A DNA stretch of 64,000 bases from Billgrantia sulfidoxydans (GCF_017868775.1 NZ_CP053381.1:1178001-1242000); one strand, 5' to 3'; numbered from the stretch's first letter, positions 46,358-55,653 are shown. Translations and numbers: made by a program. Notes: generated by a model from the letters alone, not told the origin.

Positions 46358-47122
46358 CTAGGCGGGGTCGAGCCAGCTGCCCAGCGTGCCGTCGCCCGGC
46401 TCGATGCCTAGCGCGTCGGCCGTTCCCTGAAGCACGTCCCGGGCGGCCAGGAAGGCCTCGCGGGGCTGGCGGGTGCGAATCGCCTCCATCACCCGGCGAT
46501 GGCGCTCGAAGCTGGCCACGGGGTCGGCGGTGCTGTCGTTGGAGGTCTCCACCAGCAAATGGATCGAGGGGCGCAGGATGTGCGAGAGCTGCGCCCAGAC
46601 GATGTTGTGGCTGGCCTTGAAGATGGCCACGTGGAAGGCGACGTCGTGGTCGCTGTAGCGCTGCCGCTCCTCTTTGGTTTCGGCATGGAGATGGCGGCTC
46701 ATGCCCTCCAGCGCTTCCTCGATGGCCACCAGGTCGACGGCCTTGGCTCGCCGCGCCGCCGTCATCGCCACGTAGGGTTCGACGTCGAGCCGGAAGGCCA
46801 GGATCTCGCGCTGGATGCGCGGGTTGGGCGAGGCGTAGCGGGTCATCCACTCGGTCACCGAAGGATCGAGAATGTTCCACGCCTCGTAGTCGCGCACCTT
46901 GGAGCCGTGGCCCGAGATTCGCGCGATGATGCCGACGTCGACCAACTGGCGCAGGTCGCTCCTCACCGCCGAGCGGTTGATGGCGAACTGCTCGCAGAGA
47001 TCGATCTCCTTGGGAACGAAGTCGCCGGGCTGGTAGCGCCCGGAAAAGATGGCTTCGGCGAGGTATTCCACCACGCTGGGGCGGGCAGGCTTGGCGTTGC
47101 GCTTGGGCGGGTTGGCGGTCAT
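46358..47122 (-). CDS. GntR-family (FCD/FadR) transcriptional regulator
   Basis: 254 residues: an N-terminal winged helix (PGDFVPKEIDLCEQFAINRS, then RQLVDVGIIARISGHGSKVR) and an FCD ligand domain with conserved Asp and His metal ligands (FRLDVEPYVAMTAARRA; HDVAFHVAIF). It is convergent with the lactonase gene. A 15-bp palindrome, ATATGTT-C-AACATAT, lies 37-51 bp upstream of its start and matches two sites in the arabinose dehydrogenase/TRAP promoter region, so it probably represses itself and those genes. The inducer may be an aldonic acid or a 2-keto-3-deoxy acid. Confidence 0.88.
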   Translation of the reverse strand: MTANPPKRNAKPARPSVVEYLAEAIFSGRYQPGDFVPKEIDLCEQFAINRSAVRSDLRQLVDVGIIARISGHGSKVRDYEAWNILDPSVTEWMTRYASPNPRIQREILAFRLDVEPYVAMTAARRAKAVDLVAIEEALEGMSRHLHAETKEERQRYSDHDVAFHVAIFKASHNIVWAQLSHILRPSIHLLVETSNDSTADPVASFERHRRVMEAIRTRQPREAFLAARDVLQGTADALGIEPGDGTLGSWLDPA

Positions 47123-47158
47123 GGCAGCTCATGTCGATGATTTGCCACGCAAAGTGCC

Positions 47159-47173
47159 ATATGTTCAACATAT
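47159..47173. promoter_or_regulatory. GntR-type operator, site 3 (autoregulatory)
   Basis: ATATGTT-C-AACATAT, a perfect 15-bp palindrome upstream of the GntR gene. The core is the same as in the two sites at 36645-36678, about 10.5 kb away. I saw no fourth copy elsewhere in the window. Confidence 0.7.
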
Positions 47174-47248
47174 AGGCAATGCGGCCTAGGTCGCAACGAC
47201 AGGGCGGGAGTGTCGCCCTGTCGTTGCGCAGCCTCTTTTCGGACAAGC

Positions 47249-48400
47249 CTAGCGGCGATGGGCTCGCCACTGGCGTATACCGAAGGTCCACGGCGGCAGC
47301 CTGTCGGAGCGGTCGACGCGATTGACCAGCGCACCCAGCGCCGGCGTGGCGATGGTGACGCTGTCGCCGATGTGATGGGTGAAGCCCTGGCCCTCGCCGT
47401 CGCGGTCCTGGATCGGCGAGAACATGGTGCCGAGGAACAGCATGAAGCCGTCCGGGTACTGGTGGTGGGCGCCGACGGTCTGGCGCACCAGGTCGAGCGG
47501 GTCGCGGCTGATCTCGCGCATGTCGCTCTCGCCTTCGAGCAGGAAGCCGTCGTCCTCGCCCTCGATGCGCAGCGTCACATGGGCCTGACGTACGCTATCC
47601 AGCGTGAAGCGCTCGTCGAACAGGCGGATGAACGGGCCGATGGCGCAGGAGGCATTGTTGTCCTTGGCCTTGCCCAGCAGCAGGGCGCTGCGGCCCTCGA
47701 TGTCACGCAGGTTGACGTCATTGCCCAGCGTGGCGCCCTTGGCTTCGCCCTTGGCATCCACCGCCAGCACGATTTCCGGCTCGGGATTGTTCCATTTTGA
47801 TGCCGGATGCAGGCCGACCCGGGCACCGAAGCCCACCGAGGAGAGCGGCTGCGCCTTGGTGAACACCTCGGCGTCGGGGCCGAGGCCCACCTCCATGTAC
47901 TGGGACCAGGCACCGCGCGCCTGCAGCGCCGCCTTGAGTGCCATGGCCTCGTCGGAGCCCGGGGCGATGCGCGACAGGTCCTGGCCGATCATCTCGTTGA
48001 GCTCGCTGCGCAGCTGGCTGGCCTTGGCGGCATCGCCGCCAGCCTGCTCCTCGATCACCCGCTCCAGCAGGCTCACGGCGAAGGTCACGCCGCAGGCCTT
48101 GATCGCCTGCACGTCGCAGGGGGCGAGCAGGTAGGGCGCTTGCTGCGGTTCGGCCAGGGAGTTCTTCAGCAGGGTGGCGACAGGGCCCAGCGACTCGCCT
48201 TCGGCGTCATGCGCGAAGGTAACGGCATCGTCGCGGTCGAGCAGGTCGGCCATGCAGTCGCACTGGGCGGAGATGTCGATCACCTCCCCTCGGCGCACCA
48301 CGACCAGGGCCGGGCCGTCGTCACGCCATACGCGGCCCACCAGCAGGGCCTGCTCCACATCCTGGGGAAGGTAAAGGGTAGTCTCGTTAGCGTTGTTCAC
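47249..48400 (-). CDS. XylX-like 2-keto-3-deoxy-D-xylonate dehydratase (FAH family)
   Basis: 383 residues of the fumarylacetoacetate-hydrolase superfamily, with the length and general pattern of Caulobacter XylX: CGVTFAVSLLERV, YMEVGLGPDAEVFTKAQPLS, NPEPEIVLAVDAKG with metal-binding acids, and DGFMLFLGTMF. It converts 2-keto-3-deoxy-D-xylonate to 2,5-dioxopentanoate. The start is a GTG at 48400, three bases past the stop of the second semialdehyde dehydrogenase gene, with GAGG upstream, so the two are translated from one message. Confidence 0.85.
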   Translation of the reverse strand: MNNANETTLYLPQDVEQALLVGRVWRDDGPALVVVRRGEVIDISAQCDCMADLLDRDDAVTFAHDAEGESLGPVATLLKNSLAEPQQAPYLLAPCDVQAIKACGVTFAVSLLERVIEEQAGGDAAKASQLRSELNEMIGQDLSRIAPGSDEAMALKAALQARGAWSQYMEVGLGPDAEVFTKAQPLSSVGFGARVGLHPASKWNNPEPEIVLAVDAKGEAKGATLGNDVNLRDIEGRSALLLGKAKDNNASCAIGPFIRLFDERFTLDSVRQAHVTLRIEGEDDGFLLEGESDMREISRDPLDLVRQTVGAHHQYPDGFMLFLGTMFSPIQDRDGEGQGFTHHIGDSVTIATPALGALVNRVDRSDRLPPWTFGIRQWRAHRR

Positions 48401-48403
48401 GTC

Positions 48404-49981
48404 TCATGCCTCGCGTTTGCCATCGACCAACCGTGCCACACCCCAGGGGTTGCCGTCACGCAGCACCTCGGGCAAGAGCCCTTGCGGCAGCGCCTGGTAG
48501 CACACCGGACGCAGGAAGCGGAAGATCGCCGCACTGCCCACCGAGGTGGTGCGCGAGTCGGAGGTCGCCGGGTAGGGCCCGCCGTGGACCATGGCGTGGC
48601 ATACCTCGACCCCGGTCGGCCAGCCGTTGGCCAGGATCCGCCCCGCCTTGCGCTCGAGGATCGGCAGCAGCGCCTTTGCGGCGTCGAGGTCGCCGTCGTC
48701 CATCTGCAGGGTGGCGGTGAGCTGGCCCTCGAGCTCGCCGGCCACGCGCTTCACTTCTTCCAGGTCGGCGCACTCGATCACCAGCGAGGTGGCGCCGAAC
48801 ACCTCCTCCTGCAGCTCGGTATCCGCGAGGAAGTCCCCGGCCGCGGTGACGTAAAGCCCCGCCTGGCACGGGTGGGCCGATTCGCCCACCTGGCCGCGGG
48901 CCACTTCCCTGACCTTGTCGTTGCTCGAAAGCCGGCCCACGCCCTGCTCGTAGGCCGCGTGGATGCCCGGAGTGAGCATGGTCTGGGCGGCGCTGGCCTT
49001 CACGGCATCGCCCGCGGCCTCGACGAAGGCGGAAAGCTCGGGGCCCTTCACCGCGATGACCAGGCCCGGGTTGGTGCAGAACTGCCCGGCGCCCATGTTG
49101 AGCGAGGCGACGAAGCCCTCGGCGATCTTGGCCCCACGGGCACGCAGCGCCTCGGGCAGCAGGAACACCGGGTTGATCGAACTCATCTCGGCGTAGACCG
49201 GGATCGGCTGGGGGCGGGCCTGGGCGGTCTTCATCAAGGCCGTGCCGCCGCCGCGGGAGCCGGTGAAGCCCACCGCCTGGATGCGCGGGTCGGCGACCAG
49301 CGCCTGGCCGATCTCGCTGCCCGAGCCGAACAGCAGCGAGAAGGTGCCTTCCGGCAGGTCGCGCTTCTCGACGGCGCGCTGCACGGCACGCCCGACCAGC
49401 TCGGAGGTGCCGGGGTGGGCGGAGTGGCCCTTGACGATCACCGGGCAGCCGGCGGCCAGCGCCGAGGCGGTGTCGCCGCCGGCCACGGAGAAGGCCAGCG
49501 GGAAGTTACTGGCGCCGAACACGGCGACGGGGCCCAGCGGAATGTGGCGCTGGCGCAGGTCGGCGCGGGGCATCGGCTCGCGCTCGGGCAGGGCCGGGTC
49601 GAGGCGCAGGTCGAGCCACTCGCCGGCGCGCACCACGGAAGCGAACAGGCGCAGCTGGCCGCAGGTGCGGCCGCGCTCGCCCTCGAGCCGCGCCCGGGGC
49701 AGGCCGGTCTCGGCGATGGCGCGTTCGATCAGCTCGTCGCCGATGGCCTCGATCTCGGAGGCCGCCGTCTCGAGAAAGGCGGCGCGCGCTTCGAGCGTCG
49801 TCTCTCGGTAGGTGGTGAAGGCCGCCTCGGCCAGCTCACAGGCGCGCTCGACCTCGGGCCGGGTGCCGCCGACGTAGGTGGGCTCCAGGCGCTCGCCGGT
49901 GGCGGGATTGACGGCGTGGATGGGCTTTGAACTGCCGCTTGCGGCCTCATGGCCGATCAGCATCTTGCCTTCGAGTGTCAT
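48404..49981 (-). CDS. 2-oxoglutarate semialdehyde dehydrogenase, copy 2
   Basis: 525 residues, the same length as copy 1 and about 96% identical to it (I count roughly 22 differences, clustered in the middle and C-terminal parts). All active-site residues are kept (Glu265, Cys302). It oxidizes 2,5-dioxopentanoate to 2-oxoglutarate, here paired with the XylX-like dehydratase. The ATG at 49981 has AGGAG seven bases upstream; a longer frame to 50032 is rejected. It is the first gene of a two-gene operon and lies next to the xylose regulator. Confidence 0.9.
   Translation of the reverse strand: MTLEGKMLIGHEAASGSSKPIHAVNPATGERLEPTYVGGTRPEVERACELAEAAFTTYRETTLEARAAFLETAASEIEAIGDELIERAIAETGLPRARLEGERGRTCGQLRLFASVVRAGEWLDLRLDPALPEREPMPRADLRQRHIPLGPVAVFGASNFPLAFSVAGGDTASALAAGCPVIVKGHSAHPGTSELVGRAVQRAVEKRDLPEGTFSLLFGSGSEIGQALVADPRIQAVGFTGSRGGGTALMKTAQARPQPIPVYAEMSSINPVFLLPEALRARGAKIAEGFVASLNMGAGQFCTNPGLVIAVKGPELSAFVEAAGDAVKASAAQTMLTPGIHAAYEQGVGRLSSNDKVREVARGQVGESAHPCQAGLYVTAAGDFLADTELQEEVFGATSLVIECADLEEVKRVAGELEGQLTATLQMDDGDLDAAKALLPILERKAGRILANGWPTGVEVCHAMVHGGPYPATSDSRTTSVGSAAIFRFLRPVCYQALPQGLLPEVLRDGNPWGVARLVDGKREA
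49479..49925 (-). repeat. 447-bp identity tract shared with 32080-32526
   Basis: This is the second copy of the perfectly identical stretch found in the first semialdehyde dehydrogenase gene, at a constant offset of 17,399 bp in the same orientation. Two direct copies in the same orientation could also recombine and delete the intervening arabinose genes. Confidence 0.85.
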
Positions 49982-50141
49982 GTGGGGCTCCTGCGGTGGT
50001 TGTCGATAATGGACTCGGACCGACGGGCGCATTTCCAGGACGCCCGTGGGACATCCTGCGTGAGGCGTTCACTAAGTTCAATCTCTTTACTTACCTGTGG
50101 ATGTCGACTTTGGTCGGTAAGGTGGGCAGTGGCGATCCGGG

Positions 50142-51347
50142 CTAATCCAGGTCGCTGGGGCCATGGATGATGCTGGCCAGGACCTGGGACGCCGCGCCAC
50201 GTGCGGCGACGAAGGTGGAGTCCTGGATCACCCGCAGCGGCACCTGCTGGGTCGTGCCGAGCAGACGGCTCTGGTTGGCCTTGAAGTAGTCGAGAGCAGG
50301 GTCAAGCAGTGGGGCGCCGAGCTGGGTCAGCGAGCCGCCGAGCACGATCTCGGAGGGGTTCTGGGTGTGGTGCAGGTTGAGCAACAGGATGCCCAGCGCC
50401 TCGCCGGCCCGGCGCAGTGTGACCTGTACGTCGGGCTCATTCAGGCGCGGCAGCAGAGCCTCGATGAGATCCTCCTCCTCGGCGATGCCCAGCGCAGCGC
50501 GGATCGACCAGCCGCTGACCAGGGTCTCGGCACAGCCGCGGTTGCCGCAGTGGCAGTAGAGCCCGCCGGGCTGCAACACGGTGTGGCCGATCTCGCCGGC
50601 CAGCCCCTGGATGCCGCGTGCGACCAGGGGCAGGTGGCTGCCTTCGACCATGCCGCTGCCTATCCCGGTACCGGCGCTGACGTACATCAGCGATTCGGGA
50701 ATGTTGCCGGTGCGGAAGTAGAGCTCGCCGAAGGCGGCCGCCTTGGCCTCGTTGTCCATCAGCCAGGTGCCCTCCAGCCGCGAGAGGTGGGGGCGCAGCA
50801 GGTCGAGGAAGCGGATGTCGCGCCAGCCCAGGTTGGGCGCCAGGCGCAGCACGGGCTTGCCGGGTGCGATGGGGCCGGGTAGAGCGACTCCCAGCCCCAG
50901 GCAGCGTCGGTTGCCATTCAGGTGTGGGCGCATCAGCCTTTGCAACAACTCCGCGAGCAGTTCAGCAGTGGCTTCCGGCGTGGTCGGCACGATGTGCTCG
51001 TGGTGCGACTCGAGCACTCGGCCGGAGAGAGTGCAGGCCACCAGGCGCAGGCCGTGTACCCCCACCTCGGCGCCGAACAGCACGTGGCGCTCCTCGTTGA
51101 GGTGCAAGGCGCGGCCCGGGCGGCCGCCACTGCTCTTCTGCAGTTCGCCCTCGCGCAGCCAGCCCTGGTGCAGCAGCGACTGCACGCCGGCGCCCACGGT
51201 GGCCTTGGTCAACTGGGCCTGGGTGGCAATGTCGGCGCGGGTCAGCCCCGGGGTGCGGCGCACCAGCTCGAGGATGGCACTGCGATTGAGCCGCTTGAGA
51301 AAATGGAGGTCGCCCGCCTTGTGCTGCTGCTGGTAGCTGGTTGACAT
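50142..51347 (-). CDS. xylR: ROK-family transcriptional repressor (XylR-like)
   Basis: 401 residues: a winged helix at about 20-70 ([20 protein letters not shown]) and a ROK sugar-kinase-like domain. The zinc-binding ROK signature is present: His255 in LAGEIGHTV, then Cys265, Cys267 and Cys272 ([10 protein letters not shown]). This is the pattern of XylR/NagC repressors that release DNA on binding a sugar. It is divergent from the xylose dehydrogenase operon and so probably represses it, with xylose as inducer. The ATG at 51347 has no strong ribosome-binding site; the frame extends further upstream without family similarity. Confidence 0.88.
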   Translation of the reverse strand: MSTSYQQQHKAGDLHFLKRLNRSAILELVRRTPGLTRADIATQAQLTKATVGAGVQSLLHQGWLREGELQKSSGGRPGRALHLNEERHVLFGAEVGVHGLRLVACTLSGRVLESHHEHIVPTTPEATAELLAELLQRLMRPHLNGNRRCLGLGVALPGPIAPGKPVLRLAPNLGWRDIRFLDLLRPHLSRLEGTWLMDNEAKAAAFGELYFRTGNIPESLMYVSAGTGIGSGMVEGSHLPLVARGIQGLAGEIGHTVLQPGGLYCHCGNRGCAETLVSGWSIRAALGIAEEEDLIEALLPRLNEPDVQVTLRRAGEALGILLLNLHHTQNPSEIVLGGSLTQLGAPLLDPALDYFKANQSRLLGTTQQVPLRVIQDSTFVAARGAASQVLASIIHGPSDLD

Positions 51348-51688
51348 AGATGAACGAGGCCTTGCAGTCCGCACACCGAAGGGCGCAGCGGAGGAAAACG
51401 GATGAAGCCGGACGCCTTGATGTCGTGCCCCGATAATGCCATTCGGCGATGGGGCGCGCGAGGGCTTCGCCTCGGCATTCCTGGCATCTGTGTCGAGAGT
51501 TGGTTCCAAGCCTAAACGAATTGCTCTGCCTCGGCCACGCCGGAAGTACGTCCCTGGTTCTGGCGACAAAGGCAGATGAAGATGATTTAGAAGGAAAAAG
51601 CGGCGCCATCGACTAACGTCTCATTGTCGCATTCTGATGAGGTGTCCACTCTCTAGTTAGTAAATAGAAAAAACTAAGTGGAGAAGGC
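51348..51688. other. divergent promoter region of xylR and the xylose operon
   Basis: 341 bp without a gene, between the ROK repressor and the xylose dehydrogenase gene. The part nearest the dehydrogenase is A+T rich and holds the probable repressor site at 51657-51677. The rest is GC-rich and is open as an N-terminal extension of the repressor frame, which I do not support. Confidence 0.5.
51657..51677. promoter_or_regulatory. candidate ROK repressor operator
   Basis: TTAGT-N11-ACTAA is an inverted repeat in an A-rich stretch, ending just before the GGAGAAGG ribosome-binding site of the dehydrogenase gene. XylR-type ROK proteins bind dyads of the TTAGTTT...AAACTAA kind, so the half-sites fit. 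The position would block transcription of the xylose operon. Confidence 0.45.
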
Positions 51689-52459
51689 ATGAACAACGAC
51701 GCGGCGCGTTATCCCAGTCTCGATCAGCGAGTGGTCTTCATTACCGGTGGCGGTAGCGGCATCGGTGCGGCGCTGACCCGGGCATTTCATCTGCAGGGGG
51801 CCCGAGTCGCTTTTGTCGACATCGACGATGCCGCCAGCCAGGCGCTGGTGGAGGCGCTGCAGGCGGAGACGGGAAGGGCGCCGCGCTATCGCCGCTGCGA
51901 CATTCGCGATGTCGAGGCCCTGCAGTCGGCCATTGCCGAGGTGGGCCGCGAGCTCGGCCCCATCCATACCCTGGTCAACAACGCCGCCAACGACGATCGC
52001 CACACCTGGCAGGAGGTCGATGTGGCCTACTGGGACGAGCGCATGTCGCTCAACCTGCGGCCAATGTTCTTCGCCGCCCAAGCGGCAGCACACCAGATGA
52101 TCGAGGCCGGCGGCGGCAGCATCGTCAACTTCGGCTCGATCAGTGTGCAGATGGCCATTGCCGACCTTTCTGCCTACGTCACGGCCAAGGCCGCCGTGCA
52201 CGGGCTGACCCGCAGCCTGGCACGTGACCTCGGAGGCTACAACATCCGCGTCAATACCTTGGTGCCCGGTTCGGTGCTAACCGAGCGCCAGTTGGAAAAG
52301 TGGATCGGCCCCGAGGAAGAAGCATCGATCCAGGCTCACCAGTGCCTGAAATTGCGACTCGAACCGCAGCATATCGCTCCTCCCGTGCTGTTCCTGGCCA
52401 GCGCCGAGAGCGCGGCGATTACCGGGCAGGAGCTCGTCGTCGACGGCGGCTGGGGTTGA
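51689..52459 (+). CDS. D-xylose 1-dehydrogenase (SDR family)
   Basis: 256 residues of the short-chain dehydrogenase family, strongly like Caulobacter D-xylose dehydrogenase. The cofactor motif TGGGSGIG is at residues 19-26, NNAANDDRH near residue 100, and the catalytic triad is Ser150, Tyr163 and Lys167. The tail TGQELVVDGGWG is the usual SDR end. It oxidizes D-xylose to xylonolactone with NAD+ and so starts the Weimberg route. It heads the xylose operon next to the ROK repressor. GGAGAAGG precedes the ATG. Confidence 0.9.
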   Translation: MNNDAARYPSLDQRVVFITGGGSGIGAALTRAFHLQGARVAFVDIDDAASQALVEALQAETGRAPRYRRCDIRDVEALQSAIAEVGRELGPIHTLVNNAANDDRHTWQEVDVAYWDERMSLNLRPMFFAAQAAAHQMIEAGGGSIVNFGSISVQMAIADLSAYVTAKAAVHGLTRSLARDLGGYNIRVNTLVPGSVLTERQLEKWIGPEEEASIQAHQCLKLRLEPQHIAPPVLFLASAESAAITGQELVVDGGWG

Positions 52460-52521
52460 GCCGCGAACATTTACTCAACTGAGGTGCATTCATGCGCTTA
52501 CAACACAACAAGGAGCTCGCC

Positions 52522-53814
52522 ATGCACACTTACCAATACCAACTGCCCGGGTCGCTGCGCGCCAAGCGCTGGTTGGCGGCGGCGGTAGCTTTTTCCACCG
52601 GCTTGGCGGCATGCGCCGCAGCGGCCGACACCACCGTGCGTGTCCTGCGCGTCGAGATCAGCGATGTCGAGAAACAGTACTACGACGATGTCGTCGCCGA
52701 ATACGAAGCGCAGAACCCGGACGTCGAGGTGGTGTTCGAGTACATCGCCAACGAGGCCTACAAGACGCGCCTGCCGACCCTGCTGCAGTCCGACCAGCGC
52801 CCCGACATCTTCTACAGCTGGGGCGGCGAAGGGCTGCGCGACCAGGTCGAGGCGGGTTTCGTGCGCGACCTCACCGAGGCGATGCAGGACGGTTGGCAGG
52901 ATCTCTATCCCGAGTCGGCCGTGCGCGCCTTTACCCTTGACGATCGCGTCTACGGCGCGCCGCTTTATGCCACTGTGGTGGGCTTCTGGGCCAACACCGC
53001 GCTGACCGAACAGGCCGGGGTCGACATCGAGGCCATCGAGACCTGGGAAGACCTGGAGCAGGCCGTGGTCGCCCTGCGTGAAAGCGGCATCACGCCCGCC
53101 GTGGTGGGCGGCAAGGATGGCTGGCCGATGCACTTCTACTGGGGCTATCTGGCCACGCGCCTGGCCGGCGGCGAGGGCATCGAGGCGGCCAAGCAGGGCG
53201 ACAACGGCGGCTTCGAGGGCGAGCCCTTCGTACAGGCCGGCGAGCTGCTCCAGGCGTTCGTCGAGCTCGACCCCTTCCAGTCGGGTTTCATGTCGACCTC
53301 CTACGAGCGGGCCAGCGCCATGTTCGGTGATGGTGAGGCGGCCCTGCACCTGATGGGCGACTGGGACTACATCCCCTCCAAGGAACGCTCCGCGACGGGA
53401 GAGGGCGTGCCCGACGAGGATCTCGAATTCATTCGCTTTCCCCGCGTCGAGGGCGGGGAGGGCAACGACGACAGCTTCGGTGGCATGAACGGCTTCGCCG
53501 TGACCCGCGACGCCTCCGACGAAGCGGTGGACTTCCTGCGCTTCCTGCTCAACGAGGAGAACCAGCGCGAAGCCGCCCGGCTCGGCATCTTCGTGCCGGT
53601 GGCCAATGGCTCCGAGGAGGAGCTCGACACGCCCTATGCGCGCAAGGTCGCCGAGATCCTCAGCGAATCGAACTTCCACCAGGTGTTCCTCGACCAGGCG
53701 TTGGGCACCTCGGTTGGTGCCACGGTCAACGATATCAGCGGCGACCTGGCCCAGGGCGAGATCACGCCCGAGGAGGCGGCCGCCCAGGTCGAAGAAGCGT
53801 GGATGTTCCGCTGA
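52522..53814 (+). CDS. carbohydrate ABC transporter substrate-binding protein
   Basis: 430 residues of the family-1 (MalE/UgpB-like) binding proteins. The signal peptide ends near a Cys-containing AACAAAADT; the Cys is not in a clear lipobox. Segments such as LLQSDQRPDIFYSWGGEGLRD, VYGAPLYATVVGFWANTALTE and AALHLMGDWDYIP are typical. The neighbouring xylosidase suggests xylose oligomers or xylosides as ligand. AAGGAG lies six bases before the ATG at 52522. Confidence 0.88.
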   Translation: MHTYQYQLPGSLRAKRWLAAAVAFSTGLAACAAAADTTVRVLRVEISDVEKQYYDDVVAEYEAQNPDVEVVFEYIANEAYKTRLPTLLQSDQRPDIFYSWGGEGLRDQVEAGFVRDLTEAMQDGWQDLYPESAVRAFTLDDRVYGAPLYATVVGFWANTALTEQAGVDIEAIETWEDLEQAVVALRESGITPAVVGGKDGWPMHFYWGYLATRLAGGEGIEAAKQGDNGGFEGEPFVQAGELLQAFVELDPFQSGFMSTSYERASAMFGDGEAALHLMGDWDYIPSKERSATGEGVPDEDLEFIRFPRVEGGEGNDDSFGGMNGFAVTRDASDEAVDFLRFLLNEENQREAARLGIFVPVANGSEEELDTPYARKVAEILSESNFHQVFLDQALGTSVGATVNDISGDLAQGEITPEEAAAQVEEAWMFR

Positions 53815-53838
53815 AACGGTTCGCTGAAACATGCGTAC

Positions 53839-53868
53839 GCCCGGTGCTGCACTCACGCCGCGCCGGGC
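53839..53868 (+). promoter_or_regulatory. intercistronic hairpin after the sugar-binding protein gene
   Basis: GCCCGG (53839-53844) pairs with CCGGGC (53863-53868) around an 18-base loop, in the 79-bp gap before the permease genes. It is weaker than the two hairpins in the TRAP operons but in the same position. Confidence 0.4.
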
Positions 53869-53893
53869 CATATCCTCTGGAACGGTATATGCC

Positions 53894-54826
53894 ATGACCA
53901 CCATGACCCGACCCGCCGTGCACAAGAGAAGCAATGCCGACCGCTTGCGGCAAGGGTTGGCCAGCGGAAAGTTCACCGCCGTGCTGATCCTGCTGCCGCC
54001 GGCGCTGATCCTGTTCTCGCTGTTCGTCATCCTGCCGCTGGCCGATGCGGCCTACTACAGCGTCTTCTCGTGGAACGGCTACGGCACGCCGAGCAACTTC
54101 GTCGGCACCCAGAACTACACGCGCCTGCTCGACCATTCGGTGTTCCATACCGCGCTGTGGAATACCGCCAAGCTGATTCTCGTCTCACTGATCATCCAGA
54201 TGCCGCTGGCCCTGGGCCTGGCCCTGCTGGTGTATCGCAAGACACCCACGAATACCCTGTTCCGCCTGGTGTTCTTCCTGCCCTACATTCTCGCCGAAGT
54301 CGCTGCGGGGCTGATCTGGAGCTTCGTCTTCGATGGCGACTACGGCATCACCGCCTTCATGTTCCAGGCCCTGGGGCAGGAGTCGGTCTATGTGCTGGCG
54401 GACCGGCAGTGGGCCTTCCCGGCAATCATGACGGTGATCGTGTGGAAGTACTTCGGCTTCCACATGATGATCTACATCGCCGCGCTGCAGAGCGTGCCCA
54501 AGGACCTGATCGAGGCGGCCAAGCTGGAGGGCGCCAAGCCGCGCCAGGTGGCGCTGTTCGTGCAGATACCGCTGATCAAGCACGCCATCGTGGTGAGCGG
54601 CTTCTTCGCCATCATCGGCTCGCTGCAGATCTTCGACATCATCATTCCCATGACCAACGGCGGGCCCTCGAACTCGACCCACACCATCGTCACCTATCTC
54701 TATACCTTCGGCCTGTCGCGACTCAACATCGGCTTCGGTAGCGCCGCCGCCGTGGTGTTGTTCGTGCTCGCCATCGGCATCGCGCTGTTCTACCAGCGCG
54801 CCACGGCGAAGGAGGAGCGGGCATGA
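53894..54826 (+). CDS. sugar ABC transporter permease (MalF/UgpA type)
   Basis: 310 residues with six membrane helices. The cytoplasmic EAA loop (DLIEAAKLEGAKPRQVALFVQIPLIK) that contacts the ATPase is well conserved. It forms the import channel with the next permease. The start at 53894 is the most likely; the frame runs upstream to 53831. Its stop overlaps the next start by ATGA. Confidence 0.9.
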   Translation: MTTMTRPAVHKRSNADRLRQGLASGKFTAVLILLPPALILFSLFVILPLADAAYYSVFSWNGYGTPSNFVGTQNYTRLLDHSVFHTALWNTAKLILVSLIIQMPLALGLALLVYRKTPTNTLFRLVFFLPYILAEVAAGLIWSFVFDGDYGITAFMFQALGQESVYVLADRQWAFPAIMTVIVWKYFGFHMMIYIAALQSVPKDLIEAAKLEGAKPRQVALFVQIPLIKHAIVVSGFFAIIGSLQIFDIIIPMTNGGPSNSTHTIVTYLYTFGLSRLNIGFGSAAAVVLFVLAIGIALFYQRATAKEERA

Positions 54827-55653
54827 GCGGCGCTACTACTACCCGCAACACGCTGCGTGTGATCGTGCTGATCCTGGTGGCCAGCCTGGTCATCGGCCCG
54901 CTGCTGGCTTCCTTCTTCGGCGGCTTCAAGAGCAACGCCGAGCTGCGCACCAACCCGCTGGGATTGCCGGATACCTGGAATGCGGAGAACTACGTCGCGA
55001 TCTTTCTCGACGGCACCTTCTGGCGCTACCTGGGCAACTCGTTCCTCATCTCGTCGATGACGGTATTGCTGACCCTGGTGGTGGGCGCGGCGGCGGCCTA
55101 CGTGTTCTCGCAGATTCGCTTCTTCGGCTCGAAGATGATCCTTTCCTACCTGCTGCTGGGGCTGATGTTTCCCTTCGCCGCGGCGATCCTGCCGCTGTTC
55201 ATCAAGGTACGCGACCTGGGGCTGCTGGACACCTACTGGGCGGTGATCCTGCCGCAGACCGCCTTCGGCCTGTCGCTGGCGATCCTGCTGTTCAAGGCAT
55301 TCTTCGACCAGCTGCCCCGCGAACTGTTCGAGGCCGCCTACGTCGACGGCTGCAGTTACCTGCGCTTCTTCTGGTCGTTCACCCTGCCGCTGTCGACGCC
55401 GATCCTGGCCACGGTGGGCGTGTTCGTCTTCGTGCAGAGCTGGAACAACTTCCTGCTGCCGCTGGTGGTGCTCAACGACCGCTCCATCTACACCTGGCCG
55501 CTCGGCATGATGCAGTTCCAGGGCGAGTACCTGACCCAGTGGAACATGATCCTGGCGTTCGTGACGCTGACCATCACGCCGGCGGTGATCTTCTTCCTCG
55601 CCGCGCAGAAATACATCGTGGCCGGGCTGACCGGCGGCTCCGTCAAGGGATGA
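54823..55653 (+). CDS. sugar ABC transporter permease (MalG/UgpE type)
   Basis: 276 residues with six membrane helices and the EAA loop (LFEAAYVDGCSYLRFFWSFTLP). It pairs with the preceding permease; the ATPase of the complex is probably the one at 57373, two genes on. It is translationally coupled at its start (ATGA) and its stop overlaps a possible ATG of the xylosidase gene. Confidence 0.9.
   Translation: MSGATTTRNTLRVIVLILVASLVIGPLLASFFGGFKSNAELRTNPLGLPDTWNAENYVAIFLDGTFWRYLGNSFLISSMTVLLTLVVGAAAAYVFSQIRFFGSKMILSYLLLGLMFPFAAAILPLFIKVRDLGLLDTYWAVILPQTAFGLSLAILLFKAFFDQLPRELFEAAYVDGCSYLRFFWSFTLPLSTPILATVGVFVFVQSWNNFLLPLVVLNDRSIYTWPLGMMQFQGEYLTQWNMILAFVTLTITPAVIFFLAAQKYIVAGLTGGSVKG

Noticed and set aside
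51348..51569. 74-residue N-terminal extension of the ROK repressor
   Set aside because: ROK repressors begin shortly before the winged helix; the extension is arginine- and proline-rich without similarity. The weak ribosome-binding site at 51347 leaves a little doubt.
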